64,000 nt of DNA. Origin: an uncultured Muribaculaceae bacterium. GTDB lineage: Bacteria > Bacteroidota > Bacteroidia > Bacteroidales > Muribaculaceae. Made by a program: the position numbers and the translations under genes. The notes beneath the pieces were generated by a model, which saw only the letters and a program-made list of their open reading frames with translations, was not told the DNA's origin and made no database searches. This document shows, piece after piece, positions 28,117-36,542 of this stretch; position 1 is the first letter of the stretch; every line of letters begins with the position of its first letter. The stretch is taken from positions 1-64,000 of the forward strand of contig CAKUQQ010000008.1 of NCBI GenBank assembly GCA_934675575.1, in the 5' to 3' direction.

Positions 28117-28578
28117 ATGAAAAATAAATTGGGCTTATTGCTGCTACTGGTGGCTATGGCCATGTCGAGCTGCCACTTCAGGCCAAATGTGGCCGACAGG
28201 CAGACCGATGAATTTGGCTTTAACACCAAGGCCGAGGTTGACAGCGCAATGCTTGACTCAATGAAAGTGGCAATGCTGACCGGTGACTTCGACGGCATGG
28301 GTGTGCAGCAAGACTCGTTGCTGTATTTTATGAACGCCATGAACTCATGGCAGGCTTTGCCAGAGGCATTGCCTTATTATGCACTGCTTGCCGACGGTGG
28401 CACACCTACGGTGTGCGGCTGGATATATGACGCTATGAAGCAGGAAGACCGCTTGACCGACGCAAGTTGCCGCGCGTTTGCCGAGAGCTATCTGGAGCGA
28501 GGCGTGGCACTTGGAAATGACCGTTGTGCAGAGCGCATGGTGAAGCTGCTGGAAATGGAGAAAGGAGGCAAAAAATGA
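28117..28578 (+). CDS. Uncharacterised lipoprotein, first of a related pair
   Basis: 153 residues. A lipoprotein signal peptide ends at MAMSSC-HF (Cys 19). The mature part is mostly helical, with a DSMKVAMLTGD segment and LPEALPYYALLAD, and a C-terminal segment like a half SEL1/TPR unit (CAERMVKLLEMEK). The next gene product shares the spaced pattern DS-x-[KR]-x-A...GD...LP[FY]Y-x-x-LAD, so the two look like diverged paralogues. Its stop overlaps the next start (ATGA). I do not recognise the family. Confidence 0.65.
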   Translation: MKNKLGLLLLLVAMAMSSCHFRPNVADRQTDEFGFNTKAEVDSAMLDSMKVAMLTGDFDGMGVQQDSLLYFMNAMNSWQALPEALPYYALLADGGTPTVCGWIYDAMKQEDRLTDASCRAFAESYLERGVALGNDRCAERMVKLLEMEKGGKK

Positions 28579-28982
28579 AAAAGTTGATTTTGCTGGCGGT
28601 GGCTGGCTTGATGCTTGTCTCATGCCGATTTAATGTGGAGCCGTACAACGGCACAACACAGCTGCCAGATGCCGCAAAGGAAGCTCGCGACTCGGTGCGC
28701 ATGGCAATAGTTGTGAAGGGCGACACGACCCATGTGGCTGAACTTGCCGACTACTACAAGCGTCGGGGGCGCGAACTCGACATGCTTCCGTTTTATGTGG
28801 TGCTTGCCGACAAGTATGGCAATGAAGCCGCTCGCGGCAAAATAGTGGAAATATGCGGTAGGCTCAGCAAAAGGTATCCAAAACTTGTGACCCTTGGTGA
28901 AAAATACAAGACCGGAGGGCAGGTGCAGGCGAAGCAACTAAAGTCAGAAGAAAACGTAATAAAAGCGAATGATGAAAAATAA
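28575..28982 (+). CDS. Uncharacterised lipoprotein, second of a related pair
   Basis: 135 residues from ATG 28575, inside the 4-nt overlap with the previous gene. Signal peptide MKKLILLAVAGLMLVSC (lipobox Cys 17). The mature part carries DSVRMAIVVKGD and LDMLPFYVVLADKYGN, aligning in order and spacing with motifs in the preceding lipoprotein, then a Lys-rich tail. Its last codons overlap the next gene. No enzyme motif. Probably an outer-membrane or periplasm-facing lipoprotein acting with its neighbours. Confidence 0.65.
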   Translation: MKKLILLAVAGLMLVSCRFNVEPYNGTTQLPDAAKEARDSVRMAIVVKGDTTHVAELADYYKRRGRELDMLPFYVVLADKYGNEAARGKIVEICGRLSKRYPKLVTLGEKYKTGGQVQAKQLKSEENVIKANDEK

Positions 28983-29814
28983 GATATTTGGAAACGGAAG
29001 AAAAAAGCTGTCGTTGACCGATGTGCTTGGTTTTGTATGGTATGCTTTTGTGGCCATATCGATGGTGCATCAGGGCAATGCTGCACGACTTGGCGGTGCA
29101 ATGTCAGACATGAGCATAATGATACCGATGTATGCTGTGGCTGTGTTGCTGCTGCTTGCGGTGGTGCTTCGCATAAGTTTCGGCAAGTGGCAGGGAGTGC
29201 GCCGGCTCTATGCCTTGATTGTGGCTGGCGTGGCTGTGGCATTGTCGTTTGGCATGACGATGAGGCTTGAAGCCCAATTTCTACTCTCGGCAGGACTTAT
29301 GAATGCCATGAATGTGGTGTTTGCAGCACACGCGGTGTGGCGCACATGCCGCTACGATGAAGCCGAGGCCGGCTATCCGAAAGCCTTGGCTTGGACTGGC
29401 AATTGTGTGGGCTATGCGGCATTGGTGGCTCTTGTCCTGCAAGTAGTGGAGCTCGGTGTGGAATACTGGGCATGGGTGGCTAAAAGCGGCATTGTGGCAG
29501 CCGTGGTGCTGTGTGCTCTGGTGGTGACTGTGCTGGTGGCTGTTAGCTGCTTTGTGAATAAAAACGCAGTGAAGAAAACGGCGGCCACGGTCTATTATGC
29601 CTACTCGGTGCTTGCCGTGGGAGCCTTTTTCCTGGTGTGCTATTATCTCGTATATACCGACACGCAGACTCACGAGGTGGTGTGCAGAACGTATCTTAAT
29701 TTTAGGGAGTTTGAGGCTGGTGGATTCTACCCCTATGACGACATGGTGGTGTGGCGCGCGCTCAACCTGCTGCTGTCGTCGCTCTTTGTGACTGCGGCGT
29801 TTGACAAAAAATGA
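28969..29814 (+). CDS. Uncharacterised polytopic membrane protein
   Basis: 281 residues with about seven hydrophobic helices, for example IMIPMYAVAVLLLLAVVLRI, LYALIVAGVAVALSFGMTMR, GYAALVALVLQVVELGVEYW and VVLCALVVTVLVAVSCFV. It overlaps the preceding lipoprotein by 14 nt; a second ATG at 28972 is possible. No known transporter motif is evident. With the two lipoproteins it forms a three-gene unit of unknown role, flanked by a HAD phosphatase and a sufT-like gene. Confidence 0.65.
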   Translation: MMKNKIFGNGRKKLSLTDVLGFVWYAFVAISMVHQGNAARLGGAMSDMSIMIPMYAVAVLLLLAVVLRISFGKWQGVRRLYALIVAGVAVALSFGMTMRLEAQFLLSAGLMNAMNVVFAAHAVWRTCRYDEAEAGYPKALAWTGNCVGYAALVALVLQVVELGVEYWAWVAKSGIVAAVVLCALVVTVLVAVSCFVNKNAVKKTAATVYYAYSVLAVGAFFLVCYYLVYTDTQTHEVVCRTYLNFREFEAGGFYPYDDMVVWRALNLLLSSLFVTAAFDKK

Positions 29815-29857
29815 TGGTGCAAAACCGCATTTTTGAAAAATCAAATAAACTGAAAAC

Positions 29858-30178
29858 ATGACAGAAGAAAAGCGAACAGAGATAGAGGAAAACATCGTGA
29901 AAATGCTTAAAACGGTGTTTGACCCGGAAATTCCGGTTGACATTTACAGCCTGGGACTAATCTACAAAATCGACGTAGATGACGATGGCAATGTGAGCAT
30001 TGACATGACGCTGACTGCGCCAAACTGCCCTGCCGGTGACTTCTTGTTTGAGGACATAAGGCAGAAGGTGGAGAGCATAGACGGCGTGAAGAGCGTGAAT
30101 GTGCAGCTGGTGTTTGAACCGGAGTGGGACTCAAGCATGATGACCGACGAGGCCAAACTCGAACTCGGCATGCTTTAA
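29858..30178 (+). CDS. sufT: MIP18/DUF59-family iron-sulfur cluster assembly protein
   Basis: 106 residues, a single DUF59 domain. Typical motifs: VFDPEIPVDIYSLGLIYKID (about 20-39), then MTLTAPNCPAGDFLFEDI with the conserved Cys 59, and VQLVFEPEWD. Such proteins (SufT, MIP18, Cia2 relatives) help insert Fe-S clusters into target enzymes. The gene symbol is a family-level suggestion; no suf genes are adjacent. Cytosolic. Confidence 0.82.
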   Translation: MTEEKRTEIEENIVKMLKTVFDPEIPVDIYSLGLIYKIDVDDDGNVSIDMTLTAPNCPAGDFLFEDIRQKVESIDGVKSVNVQLVFEPEWDSSMMTDEAKLELGML

Positions 30179-30214
30179 TTAAGTAGAAGACAATTAACAC
30201 ACAAAGACGCTACA

Positions 30215-30961
30215 ATGGGCAACGTGTATTTTTTGTCGGACTTGCATCTGGGCGCCAAGTATCTTGCTGATAAGCTTGGCAACGAGAAGCGCGTGGTGCG
30301 TTTTCTTGACAGTGTGAAAGACGACGCCGAGACCATATATCTGCTTGGTGACATATTGGACTACTGGTATGAGTATAAGACGGTGGTGCCGAGGGGATTT
30401 GTGCGCTTTTTCGGTAAACTTGCCGAGCTTGCTGACTCAGGGGTGAAAATCTACTGGATTACGGGCAACCACGACGTGTGGCTGTTTGACTACCTGAGCA
30501 GTGAGATAGGCCTGACGGTGCTCAAGACGCATGTGACGGTCGAGATTGGCGGCAAACGCTTCTTTTTGTCGCATGGCGACGATGTGGGCAAGCGGCCGCT
30601 GATGTATCGTTTTATGCGTTTCTGCTTCTATAACCGTGTGTGCCAGCTGCTTTATGCCGCAATACACCCAAGGTGGACGAGTTGCATAGCCACTGGGTGG
30701 TCGGCCGAAAACCGAACATCGCGCAAGCAGGCCGAGGTAGAAGCCGCGATAGAGCGCAATGTGGCGACACTGGAGGATTTTGCAGGTGAGTATGCAAAGG
30801 CGAATGGAGCTGTTGATTACTTTGTGTTTGGGCATTTGCACACGGCAAGGGTGTGTGACATGGCTGCCGGCGGCAAGATAGTGTTTTTGGGTGACTGGAT
30901 TGACAAGTTCACTTATGCCGTGTTTGACGGAAAAAACATGGAATTGAAGAAATTTGAGTAA
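30215..30961 (+). CDS. lpxH: UDP-2,3-diacylglucosamine diphosphatase LpxH
   Basis: 248 residues. A calcineurin-like metallohydrolase that converts UDP-2,3-diacylglucosamine to lipid X in lipid A synthesis, at the cytosolic membrane face. Metal-binding motifs in order: FLSDLHLG (D8, H10), LLGDILDYW, TGNHDVW, FLSHGDDVG and FGHLHTARV. Length is normal. It is followed by ispD 26 bp later, forming a run of essential-gene candidates (sufT, lpxH, ispD, recG). Confidence 0.9.
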   Translation: MGNVYFLSDLHLGAKYLADKLGNEKRVVRFLDSVKDDAETIYLLGDILDYWYEYKTVVPRGFVRFFGKLAELADSGVKIYWITGNHDVWLFDYLSSEIGLTVLKTHVTVEIGGKRFFLSHGDDVGKRPLMYRFMRFCFYNRVCQLLYAAIHPRWTSCIATGWSAENRTSRKQAEVEAAIERNVATLEDFAGEYAKANGAVDYFVFGHLHTARVCDMAAGGKIVFLGDWIDKFTYAVFDGKNMELKKFE

Positions 30962-30987
30962 AAATGATATAGCGACAAGGTGGCATT

Positions 30988-31674
30988 ATGAGATATTGCG
31001 TGATAATAGTGGCTGGTGGAAGCGGCAGCCGGTTTGGGTCGGCTGTTCCGAAACAGTTTCTCGAACTGGCAGGAAAGCCTGTGCTGATGCGGACAATAGA
31101 CGCCTTTGAGCAAGTGCTGGCACAACAAGAGCACGAGATAACGGTGGTGTTGCCGCAGACTCAAATTGCCTACTGGCAGCAGCTGTGCGACAGTTATGGT
31201 TTCGCCACGGCACACAAGGTGGTGTGTGGCGGAAGCACGCGGTTTGAGTCGGTGAAAAACGGACTCGGCTCGTTTGGAGATTTTGCCGCCGACGACCTTG
31301 TGGCTGTGCACGACGGCGTGCGTCCGCTCGTCACGCCAAAGGTGATTGCCGACACATTTGCGCTTGCTGCCGAGAAAGGCAGTGCCATACCGGTGGTGAA
31401 AGTGGTTGATTCGGTCAGGTTGCTTGGTGACGGCGGCAAATCAGAGGCCATGGACCGGAGCACGCTTAGGGCGGTGCAGACACCGCAGACGTTTAACGCA
31501 CAGCTGCTCAGCGCTGCATACGATGTGGATTTTGACCCACTTTTCACTGATGATGCCTCGGTGTTTGAACGCTCCGGGCATGACGTGTGGCTGTGTGCCG
31601 GCGATGAGCGCAACTTGAAGATTACGCACAAGCTCGATTTGACCATAGCAGAGAAATTACTTGAGAGCGAATGA
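30988..31674 (+). CDS. ispD: 2-C-methyl-D-erythritol 4-phosphate cytidylyltransferase IspD
   Basis: 228 residues. Catalyses CTP-dependent formation of CDP-methylerythritol in the non-mevalonate isoprenoid pathway. The CTP-binding loop AGGSGSRFGSAVPKQFLELAGK (abbreviated: AGGSGSRFG with the catalytic Arg and Lys) is near residue 10. Also seen are VVCGGSTRFESVKNGL, VAVHDGVRPLVTP and LRAVQTPQTF, all typical of IspD. The stop overlaps recG by 4 nt. Confidence 0.93.
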   Translation: MRYCVIIVAGGSGSRFGSAVPKQFLELAGKPVLMRTIDAFEQVLAQQEHEITVVLPQTQIAYWQQLCDSYGFATAHKVVCGGSTRFESVKNGLGSFGDFAADDLVAVHDGVRPLVTPKVIADTFALAAEKGSAIPVVKVVDSVRLLGDGGKSEAMDRSTLRAVQTPQTFNAQLLSAAYDVDFDPLFTDDASVFERSGHDVWLCAGDERNLKITHKLDLTIAEKLLESE

Positions 31675-33770
31675 GTGATTTGACGTCGGTTGACATACAG
31701 TATCTGCACGGAGTGGGGCCAAAGCGTGCCGCACTGCTTGGGAGCGAACTTGGAGTGCGCTCCTATTATGATTTGCTGTATTATTTTCCGTTCAGATACA
31801 TAGACCGAAGCACAATTCACCACATAAGCGACATAAAGTGCGATATGCCCTACATACAGCTAAAAGGCCGTTTCATAAATTTCACAACTCAAGGCGAGGG
31901 AGCGCGCCGCCGCCTGCAGGCTCTGTTTACCGACGGAACAGGCACAATAGAGGTGGTGTGGTTTAACCGCGTGAAGTCTATACAAAACACATATAGGCAA
32001 GGCGTGGAATATGTGCTTTTTGGCAAGCCTACGCAATATAAGCTGCACTATAGCATAGTACACCCCGAAATAGACGAGTGTGCCAACGTGAAAGACGCCG
32101 GGGGGCTCCAAGGCGTGTATAACCTGACGGAGAAGTTGCGCAACCGCTCTATCTCGTCGCGCACCATACAGAAGCTGGTGGCCAACCTGCTGGCGAGTGT
32201 GGCGGTGGAAAACATAGAGGACACGCTGCCGGCCGACGTGCTGCAAAAGCGTGCCCTGATGCCTCTTGGCAAGGCACTGGTAAACATACACTGCCCGACG
32301 GCTATTGCCAGTCTGCACAAAGCGCAGGAGAGGCTGAAATATGAGGAGCTGTTCTTTTTGGAATTGCACATATTGAAGTATTTGAAGGGTGAGACAAAGA
32401 AATTGCCCGGAAGCGTGTTTGCCAAGGTGGGTGACTACTTCAACAACTTTTACGCCAACTATTTGCAATTTCCGCTGACTGGAGCGCAGAAACGTGTAAT
32501 AAAAGAAATCAGGCGTGACTTGTGTTCGGGTCACCAGATGAACCGTCTGCTGCAAGGCGATGTGGGCAGCGGCAAGACAATAGTGGCGTTTTTGACCATG
32601 CTTATAGCCCTCGACAACGGATTTCAGGCGTGCCTGATGGCTCCGACTGAAATTCTTGCCACGCAGCACTATGAGTCTTTGAGCCAGATGTGCGAGAAAA
32701 TAGGCGTTAAGATAGCCTTGCTCACAGGAAGCACCAAGAAAAAAGACCGCGAGTGGATTAGTGACCAGCTTGTGAGCGGCGAGTTGCAAATATTGGTTGG
32801 CACTCATGCGCTGATAGAAGACACGGTGCAATTTCACAACTTGGGCCTGGCAATCATCGACGAGCAGCATCGCTTCGGCGTGGCACAGCGCGCCAGGCTG
32901 TGGAAAAAGAACAAGACCGTGGCTCCGCATGTGCTGGTGATGACCGCCACACCCATACCGCGCACGCTTGCCATGACGGCCTACGGCGACCTCGACGTGT
33001 CGGTGATTGACGAGTTGCCGCCTGGACGCAAGGCTGTGACCACGGTGTTGCGCTATGAGAAAGACCGCGTGAAGATGTATCGCTTCTTGGGCGATGAGCT
33101 GAGCAAGGGCAGACAGGTGTATATCGTGTATCCGCTGATAGAGGAAAACGAGAAAATGGACATGAAAGACCTTGAAAATGGTCTGGAAATAGTGCGTGAG
33201 ACGTTTCCCGACTACACGGTGAGCTATGTGCATGGCCGCATGAAGCCTGCCGAAAAAGACTATCAGATGTCGCAGTTTGCAAGTGGAAAAGCACAGATTT
33301 TGGTTGCCACCACAGTGATAGAGGTGGGGGTGAATGTGCCCAACGCAAGCGTTATGGTGATAGAGAACGCCGAGCGTTTCGGTCTGTCGCAGCTTCACCA
33401 GCTGCGTGGCAGGGTGGGGCGTGGCTCGGAGCAGTCATACTGCATATTGATGTCGAAATATGAGCTGTCGCACGACACGCGCCATCGTCTTGAAGTGATG
33501 ACGCAGACGAGTGACGGCTTTGTGCTGGCTGAAGAGGACATGAAGCTACGCGGACCAGGTGACATGGAGGGAACGCAACAGAGCGGAATTCCTCTGAATC
33601 TGAAAGTGGCAAACTTGGCATCTGACGGGCAGTTGCTGCAGCTGGCACGCGAAGATGTGGAGGAACTTCTGCGCAAAGACCCAGAGCTGAAAATGCGTGA
33701 GCATAAGGCTGTGAGTGAGCGTCTTGACTTTTTGTTTGGCAACAAAATTAACTGGGGACGCATAAGTTGA
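31671..33770 (+). CDS. recG: ATP-dependent DNA helicase RecG
   Basis: 699 residues. Remodels stalled replication forks and Holliday junctions. The N-terminal wedge/OB domain includes FPFRYIDRS and LKGRFINFTTQGEG. Walker A GDVGSGKTIVA is at about 296-306, the Walker B box IIDEQHRFGV near 396-405 (DEQH is typical of RecG), then MTATPIPRTLAMTAYGDLDV and the helicase motif VI region HQLRGRVGRGSEQSYC. The C-terminal RecG-specific VLAEEDMKLRGPGDMEGTQQ is present. ATGA overlap with ispD. Confidence 0.95.
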   Translation: MSDLTSVDIQYLHGVGPKRAALLGSELGVRSYYDLLYYFPFRYIDRSTIHHISDIKCDMPYIQLKGRFINFTTQGEGARRRLQALFTDGTGTIEVVWFNRVKSIQNTYRQGVEYVLFGKPTQYKLHYSIVHPEIDECANVKDAGGLQGVYNLTEKLRNRSISSRTIQKLVANLLASVAVENIEDTLPADVLQKRALMPLGKALVNIHCPTAIASLHKAQERLKYEELFFLELHILKYLKGETKKLPGSVFAKVGDYFNNFYANYLQFPLTGAQKRVIKEIRRDLCSGHQMNRLLQGDVGSGKTIVAFLTMLIALDNGFQACLMAPTEILATQHYESLSQMCEKIGVKIALLTGSTKKKDREWISDQLVSGELQILVGTHALIEDTVQFHNLGLAIIDEQHRFGVAQRARLWKKNKTVAPHVLVMTATPIPRTLAMTAYGDLDVSVIDELPPGRKAVTTVLRYEKDRVKMYRFLGDELSKGRQVYIVYPLIEENEKMDMKDLENGLEIVRETFPDYTVSYVHGRMKPAEKDYQMSQFASGKAQILVATTVIEVGVNVPNASVMVIENAERFGLSQLHQLRGRVGRGSEQSYCILMSKYELSHDTRHRLEVMTQTSDGFVLAEEDMKLRGPGDMEGTQQSGIPLNLKVANLASDGQLLQLAREDVEELLRKDPELKMREHKAVSERLDFLFGNKINWGRIS

Positions 33771-34039
33771 TATGAGTGTGAGCATAATGCGCTGAAATAC
33801 AGCGTAATTTGCAAAAAGCTGCAACATTTGTCAACTCTAATTTACAAATTTTAGCAGTGGTTTTCAGATTATTATGAAATTAATGCTTAACTTTGAGCGT
33901 TTTCAAAAATAGAACGGACAATAATCTTTAGCTTTTTGGAGTGAATTTGAAGCTGATTATTGACATTATATCCCTTAGGGCATAGTCTTGACCCTTTTCG
34001 TTTTCCGTTCGGATAAAACGCGTATTAAATTAGAGATGC
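33771..34039 (+). promoter_or_regulatory. Promoter and structured leader of the M23 peptidase gene
   Basis: TAACTTTG at 33888-33895 is a consensus -7 element (weak -33 at about 33861), predicting a leader of about 139 nt. Within it CAATAATC...GATTATTG (about 33919-33961) with flanking AGCTT/AAGCT can form a stem, CCCTTAGGG lies near 33972, and CGTTTT-CCG...CGG-ATAAAACG can form a hairpin near 33999-34020. No known riboswitch signature is recognised. Confidence 0.4.
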
Positions 34040-35044
34040 ATGAAGTTTAAAAGTCTTACAAAGATAGTAAGTGCAGGTTTGTTTGCAATTGCTTCGATGA
34101 CATTTGTGGCAAGCGCACAAAATCTGCAATCAGTAACCAATTACAGAAAATCACATGCCTCATTGCTTGCCAAGCAATCGAGAATACAAGACCAGATAAA
34201 GCTGGAAGAAGCCCAAAAGTTTGCGAGCGACCTTTATGAGGAGGTTGAGCCAGAACCAGACATCTATGAAGAAGGCTGGGAGAGCGGCTTGGTGAACCCT
34301 TATAAGAACGAAAACGTGCCAAACCGCAAGGTGATAAACGTGAGAAACTATGTGTGGCCAATCAAAAGCAACTATGTAACATCGCACTACGGCTACCGTC
34401 CACGCTTCAAGCGTGTGCACAAGGGTGTGGATATGCGTTGCCCAATGGGCGACACCGTGAGGGCAATATTCGACGGCAGAATACGTCTGACCAAATATGA
34501 GCGCGGAGGCTTCGGTTTCTATGTGATTGTGCGCCACAACAACGGTCTGGAAACCGTGTATGGTCACTTGTCGCGCTTCCTCGTGCAACCCAACCAATAT
34601 GTTAAGGCAGGAACCCCTATTGCATTGAGCGGTTCCACAGGTCGCAGCACAGGTCCTCACTTGCATCTTGAAACTCGCTTTATGGGTTATCCAATCAACC
34701 CGGAGGCTATTTTCGACTTTGAGAACCGCACTACGCACACCGACAGCTACACATTCACCAAGAGCAACTACACGGAGTCGCGCGACTACTCTCCAAGCGT
34801 GCGTTACAGCGCAGCCAAGAGCTACAGCAACGATGACGACAGTTACAGCAACAGCCGCTACAGCAAGTCGAGCTACACAAAGGCTTATAAGCGCACTGCC
34901 ACACGCAAGACATACAAGGTGCGCAACGGCGACACTCTGGGAGCAATAGCTGCGAAAAACGGCACCACGGTGGCTGCTTTGCGCAGGCTCAATGGACTGA
35001 ACGGAACAAGCATACGTGCCGGCAAGGTGATTAGGGTGAAATGA
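34040..35044 (+). CDS. M23 family metallopeptidase with C-terminal LysM
   Basis: 334 residues. Signal peptide MKFKSLTKIVSAGLFAIASM...ASA-Q. The lysostaphin-type M23 domain (about 105-225) has its Zn ligands visible: H127 and D131 in VHKGVDMRC, then H176 in YGHLSRF and HLHLE at 207-211. A Ser/Tyr-rich linker (about 230-285) leads to a LysM domain (about 291-334; YKVRNGDTLGAIAAKNGTTV), which binds glycan strands. Likely a periplasmic peptidoglycan DD-endopeptidase. A terminator follows at 35077. Confidence 0.88.
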   Translation: MKFKSLTKIVSAGLFAIASMTFVASAQNLQSVTNYRKSHASLLAKQSRIQDQIKLEEAQKFASDLYEEVEPEPDIYEEGWESGLVNPYKNENVPNRKVINVRNYVWPIKSNYVTSHYGYRPRFKRVHKGVDMRCPMGDTVRAIFDGRIRLTKYERGGFGFYVIVRHNNGLETVYGHLSRFLVQPNQYVKAGTPIALSGSTGRSTGPHLHLETRFMGYPINPEAIFDFENRTTHTDSYTFTKSNYTESRDYSPSVRYSAAKSYSNDDDSYSNSRYSKSSYTKAYKRTATRKTYKVRNGDTLGAIAAKNGTTVAALRRLNGLNGTSIRAGKVIRVK

Positions 35045-35076
35045 GTTGTTGTTGAAGAGGAGAAACAATGATAAAT

Positions 35077-35110
35077 GAAGATGGGAGACGGCGGTTTCCC
35101 ATCTTTTTTT
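35077..35110 (+). terminator. Rho-independent terminator
   Basis: GAAGATGGGA (35077-35086) pairs with TCCCATCTTT (35097-35106), followed by a run of T. Confidence 0.8.
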
Positions 35111-35208
35111 GTGCGTTGTGGCTGCCTATGGTGACAGACGGTGAGGCACAGCATGCGGTGGCCAAAAACGAAATGCCCACATCATGGGGCTGAATGGGAA
35201 ATTTTGGT

Positions 35209-35216
35209 TAATTTTG
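35209..35216 (+). promoter_or_regulatory. -7 element for serB
   Basis: TAATTTTG matches TAnnTTTG; the predicted start near 35222 leaves about 15 nt of leader. No clear -33 box. Confidence 0.4.
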
Positions 35217-35236
35217 CACAACATCGAAATTGAAAT

Positions 35237-36472
35237 ATGGAAATATTGAACCAAACAGACGACACTGAGTTAATTCTGATTAATATATCGGGTCATGACA
35301 AGCCCGGTGTGACATCTTCGTTGACAGCCATACTCGGCAAATATGATGCTATGATTATGGATATTGGTCAGGCCGACATACATCACACATTGTCGCTCGG
35401 CATAATGTTCAAGACCACGAGCAGCAAGAGTGGCGAAATAATGAAGGAATTGTTTTTCAAGGCAAGTGAAATGGGGGTGGAAATCAGATACACGCCCATA
35501 TCGCTCTCTGACTATGCCGACTGGGTGTCGCGCCAGGGCAAAAACCGCTACATAATCACCATGCTTGGCCGCAGAATCACGGCGCGGCAGATTTCGGTGG
35601 TGAGCGGTGTGGTGGCAGCCGAGGGAATGAACATAGATGCCATAAGGCGATTGACAGGCCGCATTCCGCTTGACGAGGTAGATGAGAACAATCGCAAGTC
35701 ATGCATAGAGTTTTCTGTGCGAGGCACGCTTGCCGACCGCAAGCACATGCAAAGCGAGTTTATGCGCTTGAGCAATGAGCTTGGTTTCGACATATCGCTG
35801 CAGGAAGACAACATGTATCGCCGTTGTCGCCGATTGATATGCTTCGACATGGACTCCACGCTGATAGAGACCGAGTGCATTGATGAGCTGGCCATGCGCG
35901 CCGGTGTGGGCGACGAGGTGAAAGCCATAACGGCCAGTGCCATGCGCGGAGAGATAGACTTCAAGGAGAGCTTCACGCGCCGAGTGGCACTGCTGAAAGG
36001 GCTTGATGAGAGCGTGATGCGCGACATAGCCGAGCATTTGCCCATCACTGAGGGTGTGGACCGCCTGATGACAGTGCTGAAGCGCACAGGCTACAAAATA
36101 GCCATACTGTCGGGTGGTTTCACTTATTTTGGCAACTATCTGAAAGCAAAATATGGCATTGACTATGTGTATGCCAATGAGCTTGAAATTGAAAACGGAA
36201 AACTCACAGGCCGCTATCTGGGCGATGTGGTTGATGGTCAGCGCAAGGCAGAACTGCTGAAGCTGCTTGCCCAGGTGGAGAAGGTGAACATAGCCCAAAC
36301 CATAGCCGTGGGTGACGGAGCTAACGACCTGCCCATGCTGCAAACTGCCGGCTTGGGCATAGCATTTCATGCTAAACCCAAGGTGAAGGCCACGGCGCAG
36401 CAGAGCATATCGACCATAGGAATTGACGGAGTGCTTTATTTCCTTGGTTTCAAAGACTCGTTTATGCAATAA
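35237..36472 (+). CDS. serB: Phosphoserine phosphatase SerB with N-terminal ACT domains
   Basis: 411 residues. Last step of serine synthesis, dephosphorylating phosphoserine. Residues about 10-85 (LILINISGHDKPGVTSSLTA) and 100-185 form two ACT-like regulatory regions. The HAD catalytic part (about 195-405) contains CFDMDSTLIETECIDELA (motif I), ILSGGFTYFGNYLKAKYGID (motif II with cap) and VGDGANDLPML (motif IV). The ACT domains suggest amino-acid feedback control. Single gene with its own promoter; a terminator lies at the 3' side for the convergent rmuC. Confidence 0.92.
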   Translation: MEILNQTDDTELILINISGHDKPGVTSSLTAILGKYDAMIMDIGQADIHHTLSLGIMFKTTSSKSGEIMKELFFKASEMGVEIRYTPISLSDYADWVSRQGKNRYIITMLGRRITARQISVVSGVVAAEGMNIDAIRRLTGRIPLDEVDENNRKSCIEFSVRGTLADRKHMQSEFMRLSNELGFDISLQEDNMYRRCRRLICFDMDSTLIETECIDELAMRAGVGDEVKAITASAMRGEIDFKESFTRRVALLKGLDESVMRDIAEHLPITEGVDRLMTVLKRTGYKIAILSGGFTYFGNYLKAKYGIDYVYANELEIENGKLTGRYLGDVVDGQRKAELLKLLAQVEKVNIAQTIAVGDGANDLPMLQTAGLGIAFHAKPKVKATAQQSISTIGIDGVLYFLGFKDSFMQ

Positions 36473-36482
36473 AAATTTGGCG

Positions 36483-36518
36483 AAAAAAAACGCTCTGCCT
36501 TGATGTGTGGCAGAACGT
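36483..36518 (-). terminator. Terminator of rmuC
   Basis: ACGCTCTGCC (36490-36499) pairs with GGCAGAACGT (36509-36518) with one mismatch, and an A8 tract at 36483-36490 gives a T run on the minus strand. Confidence 0.75.
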
Positions 36519-36542
36519 GAATGTCACGAAAAGACCTTTGCC

